Of a DNA stretch of 64,000 nt, positions 35,371 through 43,203 are shown in pieces. The position numbers and the translations under genes were made by a program. The notes beneath the pieces are model-generated. The model did no database searches. It was not told the origin of the DNA and was given only the letters and a program-made list of their open reading frames with translations. Source of the stretch: CAIUGU01 sp040080215 (GTDB lineage: Bacteria > Pseudomonadota > Gammaproteobacteria > Steroidobacterales > Steroidobacteraceae); NCBI GenBank assembly GCA_040080215.1, contig JBEBIT010000005.1:27374-91373 (forward strand), in the 5' to 3' direction. Numbering within the stretch: the first letter of the stretch is position 1; each line of letters opens with the position of its first letter.

Positions 35371-36717
35371 ATGATCAATCGCAAGCGCCTGGGCGAACTC
35401 CACCAGAACGAAGAACAGCGCTTTGTCGAGCTGCACCCGCGGTCGGCGGCGATGGCAGCGGACGCCCGGCAGCACCTGCTCGGTGGCGTGCCCATGGCCT
35501 GGATGACCCGCTGGCCGGGCGCCTTCCCGCTGTTCTTCGAGCGGGCCGCTGGAGCCCGGTTTACCGACGTGGATGGCATCGAGTACGTCGACTTCTGTCT
35601 CGGCGATACCGGCGCGATGACCGGTCATGCGTTACCGCAAGTCGCCGAAGCCCTGCATCGACAGGCCACGCGTGGCATCACCACAATGTTGCCGAATGCG
35701 GATGCAGCATGGGTCGGGGGCGAACTCAGCCGTCGATTCGGCTTGCCGGTTTGGCAGATGGCGATGACGGCCACCGATGCCAATCGCTTTGTATTGCGCT
35801 TCGCGCGGCACCTCACCGGCCGCCCCAAGGTGCTGGTTTTCGATTGGTGTTACCACGGCAGCGTGGATGAAACGCTGGTGGTACTCGGTCTCGATGGCAA
35901 GCCGCATCCCCGCCCCGGCAACATCGGACCGCAGATTGATCCTGCGCTGACGACGGTGGTGGTGCCATTCAACGATCTGCCGGCACTCGAGGCTGCACTC
36001 GCCAAGGGCGATGTAGCCTGCGTCCTGGCCGAACCGGCGCTGACCAACATCGGCATCGTGTTGCCCGACGCCGGCTTCCACGAGGCATTGCGTCGCCTGA
36101 CGAAGGCGCATGGCACGCTGCTCGTGATGGATGAGACGCACACCATCTGCGTGGGCCCGGGTGGCGCGACGGCGGCCTGGAACCTGCAGCCCGACTTCTT
36201 CGTGATCGGCAAGACCATCGGTGGTGGCATGCCCGCTGCGGCCTACGGCATGACGGCGGAGATCGCGGCAAGGCTCAAGCCTGCGCTCTTCGACGACTCG
36301 ATCGATGTCAGTGGCATCGGCGGAACGCTGACCGGCAATGCGCTCGCGATCGCGGCCGTGCGCGCCACGCTGGCGAAGACGCTGCGCGAGGCGGATTTCG
36401 CAAGGATGATTCCATTGGCCACTTCGTGGACGCGAGGCGTGCAGGCGACCATCGACGCTGGTCGGCTGCCGTGGCACGTGCAGCAGCTTGGCTGCCGTGC
36501 CGAATACTGGTTCTGTCCGCCCCCTAGGGACGGCGCCGCGGCAGCCGCCGCAATGGACCACGATCTCGATGCCTTCATGCACCTGTGGGCCATCAACCGC
36601 GGCATCCTGCTCACGCCCTTCCACAACATGGCGCTGATGTCGCCCCACCACACGCAGGCCGATGTCGACCTGCACACCGCCGTGTTTCAGGATGCGGTAG
36701 CTGCATTGGTCGGCTGA
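35371..36717 (+). CDS. Class III PLP-dependent aminotransferase (glutamate-1-semialdehyde aminomutase-like)
   Basis: This 448-residue cytoplasmic enzyme has the class III fold: FTDVDGIEYVDFCLGDTGAMTGH, YHGSVDET, the cofactor aspartate in LVMDETHTI and the PLP lysine K281 in IGKTIGGGMP. It looks like glutamate-1-semialdehyde aminomutase or the aspartate-aminotransferase-family relatives used in amine and amino-acid metabolism, but it lacks hemL-type neighbours, so a catabolic role is more likely. It is transcribed divergently from the VOC gene and followed after 125 bases by the sulfotransferase gene. Confidence 0.9.
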   Translation: MINRKRLGELHQNEEQRFVELHPRSAAMAADARQHLLGGVPMAWMTRWPGAFPLFFERAAGARFTDVDGIEYVDFCLGDTGAMTGHALPQVAEALHRQATRGITTMLPNADAAWVGGELSRRFGLPVWQMAMTATDANRFVLRFARHLTGRPKVLVFDWCYHGSVDETLVVLGLDGKPHPRPGNIGPQIDPALTTVVVPFNDLPALEAALAKGDVACVLAEPALTNIGIVLPDAGFHEALRRLTKAHGTLLVMDETHTICVGPGGATAAWNLQPDFFVIGKTIGGGMPAAAYGMTAEIAARLKPALFDDSIDVSGIGGTLTGNALAIAAVRATLAKTLREADFARMIPLATSWTRGVQATIDAGRLPWHVQQLGCRAEYWFCPPPRDGAAAAAAMDHDLDAFMHLWAINRGILLTPFHNMALMSPHHTQADVDLHTAVFQDAVAALVG

Positions 36718-36747
36718 GTTCAGCCAGCTCCCGCCCGGCGGCCGTCG

Positions 36748-36796
36748 CTTTACAAACGTGCGACTCCACCCGGCCGGCCCTGCCTTTACAAAGGTG
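36748..36796. repeat. Direct repeat CTTTACAAASGTG upstream of the sulfotransferase gene
   Basis: Thirteen-base copies at 36748-36760 and 36784-36796 differ at one position and are 36 bases apart start to start, within the gap before the sulfotransferase gene. They could be a regulator's binding sites or a duplicated promoter element. Confidence 0.4.
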
Positions 36797-36842
36797 AAGA
36801 GGAAGGCCCAGACTTCCCATCCACCTTGGGCGGAGAACAACA

Positions 36843-37760
36843 ATGAGCAATGAACCGCGAAGCGGTATTCCGTGGATTCGTCCGGAGATCCAGCAGGACG
36901 TCGTCTGGCGCAACGGCGATATCGTCATCTCCGTCCCCGCCAAGAGCGGCACGACCTGGACCATGAACATCGTCCATCAACTGCTGACGGGAGGCACTCC
37001 GGACTTCGAGGGCATCTACGAGGAAGTGCCCTGGATCGAGTTCCTGGAAAGCCCGACGTATACGCCCGCTGACGTCCACGCGCGGCTGGCAGCGATGCCG
37101 ACCAGTCGACCGCGCGCGTTCAAGACGCATTCGGCGCCGCCTGGGGTGCCGTTTTTCCGCGCCGGGTCCGGCAAGGACATCAAGTACCTCGTCATCGCAC
37201 GGAACCCGGAGGAAGCGCTGGTCTCCTTCAAGCCGTTCCTCGAGGAACACTCCGATGCGTGGTATGAACAGTGGGGCGTCCCGCGCGCCGCGATGACGCG
37301 TCCGGATTTCTCCACGTTCTATAACGAAGTGGTTGCACCGAACGGCATGCAAGGGATGTTCTTCGGCTTCCTGGCGGCATGGTGGCCGTTGCGCAACGAG
37401 CCCAACGTCCTCTTCCTGCACTATGCCGACATGAAGAAGGACCATGAAGGCTCGATCCGCAAGATTGCGAAGTTCCTGGGGCTGACACCCTCGGCCGATC
37501 AATGGCCCGCGATCCTCGAGTACACGAGCTTCAAGTGGATGAAGGAGCACGAGAGCAAGTTCGAGGCCGGCAGCAGCGCGGCCGTCCCGCCACTCAACCG
37601 CGGGGCCATGATGCGCAAAGGCAAGCTCGGTGCAGCCCGCGAAGATGGCATGACGGAAGAGATCTCCGCGCACTTGCGCGCCGTCGGCGAATCCATCTGC
37701 CCGGACAAGGACGCGGTGAACTGGCTCTACAACGGCGGAACGCCCGCCGGCATGAAGTAG
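36843..37760 (+). CDS. PAPS-dependent sulfotransferase
   Basis: This 305-residue cytoplasmic protein belongs to the soluble Sulfotransfer_1 family. The 5'-phosphosulfate loop PAKSGTTW is at residues 32-39, the catalytic-base histidine is H96 (FKTHSAPP), and the 3'-phosphate segment is IARNPEEALVSF. It transfers sulfate from PAPS to a hydroxyl or amine of a small molecule such as a phenol, sterol or lipid. The adjacent genes do not fix the acceptor. Bacterial members of this eukaryotic-like type are uncommon outside actinobacteria and some proteobacteria. Confidence 0.9.
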   Translation: MSNEPRSGIPWIRPEIQQDVVWRNGDIVISVPAKSGTTWTMNIVHQLLTGGTPDFEGIYEEVPWIEFLESPTYTPADVHARLAAMPTSRPRAFKTHSAPPGVPFFRAGSGKDIKYLVIARNPEEALVSFKPFLEEHSDAWYEQWGVPRAAMTRPDFSTFYNEVVAPNGMQGMFFGFLAAWWPLRNEPNVLFLHYADMKKDHEGSIRKIAKFLGLTPSADQWPAILEYTSFKWMKEHESKFEAGSSAAVPPLNRGAMMRKGKLGAAREDGMTEEISAHLRAVGESICPDKDAVNWLYNGGTPAGMK

Positions 37761-37823
37761 GCGCGCGTCCGCTCCTGCGCCAACACGATTCCAGATTCTC
37801 CCTTTACAGCGATAGAGGTTCCC

Positions 37824-38483
37824 ATGCGCTACCTGCCCCTGGTTCTCCTGGCCGCTTCCCTTTCCGTCCAGGCTGCCGCTCCGTTGCCACCCGACGTCGA
37901 CCCCAAGTCGCTGTCGCGCCTGCCGCTGATCCCGCGCAGCAGCCTCGACGCGGAAGGCCAGCGCATTTTCGACGCCATCAACACGGCCGTAACGGGCAAG
38001 CAGGAGGAGTACCCGCGCCAGGGTCCGCCGAACTCCAGCATGTACAGCCTGGCCGTGGCGGAGCCGTTCGACAAGATGAACCAGCTGCTGCGCAAGACTG
38101 TCGCGGGCCGCGGCTACTTCGAGATCTGCACGCTGCTGGCGGCACGCGAATATGACCAGGAGTACGAGTGGGCCGCGCATGAGCCCGCAGCGAGAGCCAA
38201 CGGCATCGGCGATGCCACGATCGATGCGATCCGCTACAACCGCTCGACGGCGGGCCTTCCCGAGAAGGACCGCGTGCTGATCGAGTTCGGTCGCCAGCTG
38301 CTGAAGCAGCACAGGCTGGATACGCCGACGTACAACAAGATGGTGGAGTTGTTCGGCAGGCAGGGCATGATCGAGATGACGATGTCCCTCGGCGACTACG
38401 TCATGACCGCCATCCTGCTGAACGCCGTGAACCAGCAGGTGCCCGCCGACCGACCGTTCAACCTGCCGATCGCGAAGAAGTAG
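37824..38483 (+). CDS. Exported carboxymuconolactone-decarboxylase-like protein
   Basis: This 219-residue protein has a signal peptide (MRYLPLVLLAASLSVQAAA) and an AhpD/CMD-like helical domain with the family segments FEICTLLAAREYDQEYEWAAHEPAARANGI and EKDRVLIEFGRQLLKQHRLDTPTY. The AhpD redox pair CxxC is not present, so peroxidase support is unlikely and a decarboxylase or lyase role is possible. The start has AGAGG nine bases upstream. It follows the sulfotransferase by 63 bases, and the two may be co-transcribed. Export is unusual for this family. Confidence 0.86.
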   Translation: MRYLPLVLLAASLSVQAAAPLPPDVDPKSLSRLPLIPRSSLDAEGQRIFDAINTAVTGKQEEYPRQGPPNSSMYSLAVAEPFDKMNQLLRKTVAGRGYFEICTLLAAREYDQEYEWAAHEPAARANGIGDATIDAIRYNRSTAGLPEKDRVLIEFGRQLLKQHRLDTPTYNKMVELFGRQGMIEMTMSLGDYVMTAILLNAVNQQVPADRPFNLPIAKK

Positions 38484-38547
38484 GCGCCGAAGAAGCCGCA
38501 ACGACAGCGTCGAGACCGATATCGGCGCTGTCCTACGGCCCCTCGGA

Positions 38548-38578
38548 CCTATCGCCTATGGGGAGGGGGAGCGATAGG
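38548..38578. repeat. Inverted repeat CCTATCGC / GCGATAGG
   Basis: Eight-base arms separated by a 15-base G-rich spacer lie between the CMD-like gene and the PRC-barrel gene. It may be a weak terminator of the first or an operator of the second. Confidence 0.35.
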
Positions 38579-38624
38579 GCGGAGCATGCTTGTGTCATTC
38601 ACGACTCACGCAGAGGTTCCGCAC

Positions 38625-39047
38625 ATGTACCAGAGCCATCAGACCGGCAAACGAATCATCGGGGACACGACCAACCAGTCTGGACCCGGCCCGTACATCA
38701 TGGCGGCGAATACGCTCGTCGGAGACAAGGTCGTCAATGAATCCGGCGACGACCTCGGCACCCTCAAGCACATCATGGTGGACGTGGTGGGCGGCACCAT
38801 TCCTTACGCGGTCCTGTCCTTCGGCGGCATTCTCGGCATGGGCGACAAGCTGTTCGCAGTGCCCTGGGGTTCGCTGGTGCTGGATGCGGACAACGAGTGG
38901 TTTGTCCTCAACGTCCCCAAGGACCGCCTGGAGAACGCGCCGGGGTTCGACAAGAACGATTGGCCCGACATGGCCGACGAACGCTGGCGCAGCGAGGTGA
39001 GCGGCTACTACGGCCCCGCCGCGCCGCAGAGCATGCCCTTCATCTAG
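38625..39047 (+). CDS. PRC-barrel domain protein
   Basis: This 140-residue cytoplasmic protein has one PRC-barrel domain (about 30-110): ANTLVGDKVVNESGDDLGTLKHIMVDVVGGTIPYAVLSFGG. Such small domains are found in photosynthetic reaction-centre H subunits and RimM and in many stress-related stand-alone proteins. The ATG at 38625 has AGAGG nine bases upstream and begins the family's usual short N-terminus; an ATG 13 codons earlier is possible. Its function is unknown. Confidence 0.88.
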   Translation: MYQSHQTGKRIIGDTTNQSGPGPYIMAANTLVGDKVVNESGDDLGTLKHIMVDVVGGTIPYAVLSFGGILGMGDKLFAVPWGSLVLDADNEWFVLNVPKDRLENAPGFDKNDWPDMADERWRSEVSGYYGPAAPQSMPFI

Positions 39048-39063
39048 GCAACCGCAACCACAC

Positions 39064-39094
39064 CGTGACAGGACTTGCCGGGTGTCCTGTCGCG
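39064..39094. terminator. Hairpin between convergent genes
   Basis: Arms GACAGGAC (39067-39074) and GTCCTGTC (39084-39091), extendable by two more pairs, lie between the PRC-barrel gene and the convergent uncharacterised gene. Confidence 0.5.
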
Positions 39095-39109
39095 GAGCCC
39101 GGCCCGTTC

Positions 39110-39988
39110 CTATGGCAGCGTGTTCTGGCGGACGTATTCGCTGCGTTTCATGGTGATGTAGTCGTCGTGCTCTACTTCATGGAGCTGGCGTGCATAGCGC
39201 TCGCTGGCGGCGAACCATCGTTCCGAACTCGCGGCGAAGCGCTTGGGTGAGGTGACCTCCAGCGCACCCAGGAAGGCGTCAATGGACAGGTAGTAGCGCA
39301 TCGTGTTGCGCTCGAGCGCCCCGCGCATCCCGCCGATGAAGACGGGTGGCCTGCCGTTCGCACCCGCCACCTTCGTGAATCCGACCTTGCCGCTGCCGCT
39401 CGTCGCGAGATACGCCCCCATCGCAAGGCGCGCTGCCAGACCGTAGTCATAGGAGTAGCCGACGTGCAGGAAGGTGCGTTGCTCACCCACGCTGATCAGC
39501 TGCAGCGAAATGCGATAGTTCTCGGTGTTGAGCGGCCCCTTGCGGGCCTCGAGCGTTACCTCCGTGTAGCCCGGCTCTGCAACGGTAACGCGATAGGCGA
39601 AGTCGACACGGTACGCGTCTGCAAGCGGCTCTTCGGTCTTCTTGCCGATGGCGACCGACAGCACGGTTCCAGCGTCGCGTTGCTCGGGACGACAGTACTT
39701 GACGTTGAGATGCAGCAGCAGCGCATCGCACCAGCTTGCAGACTCGGTGAAGGCTTCGCTGACCGTCGCAAACGGGTAGTCGACGACGGCGTAGACGTCA
39801 CCACGCAGTGCGCGCGGACTTTCGGTCGACTCGAGGTAGAGCCCTTGCTGTAAAGGGCTGTCCCGGAGCTGCTCGCTCAATGCCGTGAATCTGCCACGCA
39901 ATGCTACCGCCGGACCCGAGTCACTCGCTGCCGACACGGAGCAGTTCGCCAACGCGACGATACCCGCTGCTATGCATAGCGCCTTCAT
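39110..39988 (-). CDS. Uncharacterised exported protein
   Basis: This 292-residue protein has a signal peptide (MKALCIAAGIVALANCSVSAAS) and no domain I recognise. The mature part has mixed alpha/beta character, with repeated basic-aromatic stretches (LRGDVYAVVDYPFATVSEAF; TFLHVGYSYDYGLAARLAMGAYLATSG; MRYYLSIDAFLGAL). The opening part is faintly reminiscent of START/SRPBCC-type lipid-binding folds, which is only an impression. The ATG at 39988 begins the signal peptide; the much longer open frame upstream is the antisense of the neighbouring reductase gene. Confidence 0.75.
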   Translation of the reverse strand: MKALCIAAGIVALANCSVSAASDSGPAVALRGRFTALSEQLRDSPLQQGLYLESTESPRALRGDVYAVVDYPFATVSEAFTESASWCDALLLHLNVKYCRPEQRDAGTVLSVAIGKKTEEPLADAYRVDFAYRVTVAEPGYTEVTLEARKGPLNTENYRISLQLISVGEQRTFLHVGYSYDYGLAARLAMGAYLATSGSGKVGFTKVAGANGRPPVFIGGMRGALERNTMRYYLSIDAFLGALEVTSPKRFAASSERWFAASERYARQLHEVEHDDYITMKRSEYVRQNTLP

Positions 39989-40141
39989 GCGTTCACCGTT
40001 GCACAGATCGCCGCCGAAGGACACCAGGCAGCAATGCCTTACCCCAAACTTACGCACCCCCCCGGCACTGCGGTGCAGGGTTGCAACGGCGATCCGGGCG
40101 AATGACAATCGCCCCGAGCCCCGAAACTCAGGAGTCTGGCC

Positions 40142-40882
40142 GTGAAGAAAACTGACGCCACGTTGAGCCGCCGTAACTTCATCGCCCTTGCGGGCCACGC
40201 CACTGCAGCGATGACCCTTCTCGGCGTGTCTTCCACGGGACGCGCAGCGGCACCCGGCGGCAAGGTGAAGATCGGCATCGTCGGATCCGGCAACGTCGGC
40301 ACCGCATTGGGCCGCCTCTGGGCACAAGCGGGTCACCAGGTCATGTTCTCGTCGCGCAGCCTCGACGCCGACAGGACGCTGGCCAGCGAGATCGGCGCGA
40401 ATGCGAGTGCGGGCGTACCGAAGGAGGCTGTCGCGTTCGGTGACGTCGTGCTGTTCGCCGTTCCCTATCTCGCGCTGCCGGATCTCGCCAAGGAGCTGGC
40501 ACCTTCGCTCAGGGGCAAGATCGTGATTGATGCCTGCAATCCGATCCCCGCCCGCGACGGCGACATTGCCAACTGGGCGCGAGAGAAGGGCGCGGGCCTG
40601 GCAACGGCAGAGTTGCTGCCGGGCGCACGCATCGTGCGTGGCTTCAATGCCATCCCGGCCGCGAAGATGGGCGCCGCGAACAAACAGCCCCCCCGCATCG
40701 GCATGCCGATCGCCGGTGACGACAAGGCGGCGATCGACGTCGTGACCGGCCTCGTCAGCGAGATCGGCTACGAAGCCGTGCTGGTCGGCGGCCTCGCGAT
40801 GGGCAGGCACCTGATCCCGGGTGGCCCGCTTGCCGGCGAACACACAGCAGACGAGATCCGCAAGATCGTCGCGGGTCTGTAG
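40142..40882 (+). CDS. TAT-exported NADPH:F420-reductase-like protein
   Basis: This 246-residue protein has a TAT signal (LSRRNFIALAGHATAAMTLLG) followed by a Rossmann domain of the F420-dependent NADP reductase family: KIGIVGSGNVGTALGRLWAQAG, VMFSSRSLDAD, VIDACNPI and RIVRGFNAIPAAKMG. The start is a GTG at 40142 with AGGAG eight bases upstream. Family enzymes exchange hydride between F420 and NADP in the cytoplasm; a pre-folded, cofactor-loaded protein exported by TAT is exceptional. Gene order gives no F420 biosynthesis here, so the real cofactor partner is unknown. Confidence 0.87.
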   Translation: MKKTDATLSRRNFIALAGHATAAMTLLGVSSTGRAAAPGGKVKIGIVGSGNVGTALGRLWAQAGHQVMFSSRSLDADRTLASEIGANASAGVPKEAVAFGDVVLFAVPYLALPDLAKELAPSLRGKIVIDACNPIPARDGDIANWAREKGAGLATAELLPGARIVRGFNAIPAAKMGAANKQPPRIGMPIAGDDKAAIDVVTGLVSEIGYEAVLVGGLAMGRHLIPGGPLAGEHTADEIRKIVAGL

Positions 40883-41040
40883 CGACTTAGCAGCCACCCA
40901 CCCCGGCTCGCTGATCCGCGGGGGTCCCCGGTTCCTCCTGCGCACCTACGGACAGGCCATCGCAGCAAGCAAAAGCGCGCCGGAAGCCCCCTTTTTGTGC
41001 TGCGCGGGCCCTCCTCTGCCCCATCACGATGCGTAAGTCA

Positions 41041-41080
41041 TTGTCGCAAAAAGATTTGTTGCAATGCCGAATTGTTGCAA
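41041..41080. promoter_or_regulatory. Three direct repeats TTGTYGCAA upstream of the UrcA gene
   Basis: Copies lie at 41041-41049 (TTGTCGCAA), 41056-41064 and 41072-41080 (both TTGTTGCAA), spaced 15 and 16 bases start to start, about 1.5 helical turns. Each has the TTGnnnCAA palindrome outline. They end about 75 bases before the UrcA start codon and could be an operator or an A/T-rich activator site. Confidence 0.45.
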
Positions 41081-41155
41081 CGCACAATTCCTCCCAAGCG
41101 CCAATCAGCCCGAATGGCGTGGATGTAAAGGACAGCATTTGGAGGAATCGATGTC

Positions 41156-41815
41156 ATGCGTAACTACCTGACCGTTTCACACGCTGATGCACCGGCCACT
41201 TCGATCGGCTCCCCGATCGAGGCATCGCGGCAGCCTGGCCGCGCGAAGCAGGGACTGTGGGCTGCAGTGGCCTTCACACTGGCCTTGGGTGCCTTGCAGG
41301 CAGGCGCCGCAGCGAATGCGGACGAAATCGCTCCCGCCAACAAGATGGTTTCGCTCGCGGGTCTCAATCTGGCCAGAAGCAGCGACCTCGCCATCGCGCG
41401 CGAACGCCTGCTGGCTGCCGCTGCTGAAGTCTGCCGGTCTGACGCTGGCAAGATGGATTCCACGGCTGATGCCACCTGCAAGCAGGAGACCTACGCGACA
41501 GCCATGGCCAAGGTCAACGCCTACCGTTCGACGCTCGCGATCGTCACGGAAATGCGCTCGGTAGCCGGTGTTCCCAGCAAGCTCGTGTCGCTGGCGGATC
41601 TCGATCTGGCCAAGAGCGGGCACCTGGACATTGTGCGTAGTCGCCTGATGGCCGCGGCCAAGGAAGTCTGCAAGGCGTCCATGAGCCAGATTTCATTCAG
41701 GCCGGACTCGCTGTGCGTACAAGACACCTATGCGTCCGCGATGAAGAAAATGAGCGACCACCTGGTGACCGCAGGCATGGCAGCAGGCGCCGAGCACCTC
41801 GCCAGAATCTACTGA
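41156..41815 (+). CDS. UrcA-family protein with tandem domains
   Basis: This 219-residue protein has a hydrophobic signal-like segment (LWAAVAFTLALGALQAGAAANA) and then two UrcA units: MVSLAGLNLARSSDLAIARERLLAAAAEVCR followed by a cysteine near residue 100, and LVSLADLDLAKSGHLDIVRSRLMAAAKEVCK followed by another cysteine. UrcA proteins are usually single-unit, around 100 residues, so a tandem copy is unusual. The two cysteines per unit probably form disulfides. The function of the family is unknown. A GGAGG ribosome site lies ten bases before the ATG. It stands alone with an elaborate upstream region. Confidence 0.86.
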   Translation: MRNYLTVSHADAPATSIGSPIEASRQPGRAKQGLWAAVAFTLALGALQAGAAANADEIAPANKMVSLAGLNLARSSDLAIARERLLAAAAEVCRSDAGKMDSTADATCKQETYATAMAKVNAYRSTLAIVTEMRSVAGVPSKLVSLADLDLAKSGHLDIVRSRLMAAAKEVCKASMSQISFRPDSLCVQDTYASAMKKMSDHLVTAGMAAGAEHLARIY

Positions 41816-41921
41816 GTGGCGGGTGCATGAGGAGCAGACCAGCTCGTAACGGCTTGCAGTGAGGATGTCTGCCTTGCGGTAACCGGTACGGACTGGCCTC
41901 TCGGGATGCGGCCTCACTCAC

Positions 41922-41947
41922 CCCGCTGCCCTGTACGAGGCAGCGGG
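41922..41947. terminator. Hairpin between convergent genes
   Basis: Nine-base arms CCCGCTGCC / GGCAGCGGG around an eight-base loop lie between the UrcA gene and the convergent CsgG-like gene. Confidence 0.55.
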
Positions 41948-41967
41948 ATGGGCCCGACGTGGAAAGC

Positions 41968-42909
41968 CTATTTTGCCAGCTGGAAGAACGTCGAAGGCAC
42001 CCAGCCTTCGTTGCCCAGCTCGTCCTGAACCTGCCACCAGATGCCGTTCTTCTGGCCGGTCGGGTAGAGCATCGCCCCCGAGGCGAGTTCGCGTACTTGC
42101 GGGCTCTTGTTGTTGGCCTGTTCGTACAGGATACCCGCCTTGGACATGCTGACCGCCTGCTGCACGTTGTCGGCCTTGGCGTCCGGCGTCTGCGCCTTCA
42201 CATCCTCGACCATCTTGATGTAGGCATCGAGATAGGCCTTGGTGACCACCTGACCGATCTCGGTGTTGGCATAGCTGCTTGCACCGCCGGCCGCAAATCC
42301 CCCAAAGAACGCGCCGCCACCTGCGCCCCATCCGAGGTCGGTCTTCTTGGCATGACCCTGTTGCAGGGAGATCTGCTCCGTGGAACGCACATCCGTGAGC
42401 GTGAGGACGACATCGGCCGTCTTGCTCTTGAGGCTGACCCCGCCGAGCACTGCGCCCGCGACTCCTCCCACCACGCCGCCCAGCAGGCCGCCAATGTTCT
42501 TGCCGCCGGCCTTGGCGTTCTGGTTTACAAGGTCAGGCACCAGCACGTAGTCAGCCGCACGCATCTGCCCCTTGCCGACGTTGGATCCGCCACGCAATTC
42601 ACCGTCGCCCGCAAGCGAGCGCTCCTCCTTCGCTGCATCGAGGCCCTTGCCGCGATCGACGAGAGTGAAGCACTTCGACTGCGACACGAACACCTTGATC
42701 AGCGCTACCGGCGATTCGAGCTGTGCTTCGCGATACCAGTAGCGATTGGGGGATTCTTCGGGTTCGACCACCGCCACGGCACCGTACCGCTTGTCGCAAG
42801 TCGGGATAGCAGGCTCTGGTTTGTCCGCGGCCTGCGCCTTACCGCTGATGCCAAGCATTGCGACGACGGCGGCGGCGAGCAGGCTGCCTGCGCCTTGATG
42901 TAAAGACAT
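41968..42909 (-). CDS. Exported CsgG-like protein with C-terminal SH3-like domain
   Basis: This 313-residue protein has a signal peptide (LLAAAVVAMLGISGKAQA). The central part, about 45-225, resembles CsgG/DUF4810-type assembly proteins (PVALIKVFVSQSKCFTLVDRG, ADYVLVPDLVNQN, DVVLTLTDVRSTEQI) and contains a glycine-zipper-like hydrophobic stretch from about 135 to 155. The C-terminal about 60 residues form an SH3b-like domain (MLYPTGQKNGIWWQVQDELGNEGWVPSTFF). No other curli genes are nearby, so it is more likely an envelope stress or lipoprotein-like sensor than a curli pore. The AAGGAG ribosome site supports the ATG at 42909. Bases 42910-43203 hold no gene that I can see. Confidence 0.8.
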   Translation of the reverse strand: MSLHQGAGSLLAAAVVAMLGISGKAQAADKPEPAIPTCDKRYGAVAVVEPEESPNRYWYREAQLESPVALIKVFVSQSKCFTLVDRGKGLDAAKEERSLAGDGELRGGSNVGKGQMRAADYVLVPDLVNQNAKAGGKNIGGLLGGVVGGVAGAVLGGVSLKSKTADVVLTLTDVRSTEQISLQQGHAKKTDLGWGAGGGAFFGGFAAGGASSYANTEIGQVVTKAYLDAYIKMVEDVKAQTPDAKADNVQQAVSMSKAGILYEQANNKSPQVRELASGAMLYPTGQKNGIWWQVQDELGNEGWVPSTFFQLAK

Positions 42910-43203
42910 GGGGGGAGCTCCTTGCAAGGGTGGATCGGGCGATGGCATGGGTCTGCCGCTAATCTTAGCCCTCTGGCCAAATCTCGAACAGTAGGAGGCA
43001 GCCTGGCAGGGTCTCCATCACCGGAATTGCCGGTGGACGGGGGGATCCGGAGGCGCGTCTGGCCGGATGGATCTGCGATGCCCGAGGGAGGGGCATGCTC
43101 GCGTGTCAGGCATGAATCGAACGCCTTTCGTAGCTCCTGCGCGACGATGGTGCGGGCCGGAGGGATCGGATATGCGCGGCGGCCTACCCGATCCCCCGGA
43201 GGG

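Noticed and set aside
36786..38501. Minus-strand open frame of 571 codons
   Set aside because: Antisense to the sulfotransferase and carboxymuconolactone-decarboxylase-like genes, both of which have clear motifs and start sites.
41041..41080. CRISPR or iteron origin from the TTGTYGCAA repeats
   Set aside because: Only three nine-base units with no spacers of CRISPR size, and no rep gene or DnaA boxes nearby; a regulator site is the simpler reading.
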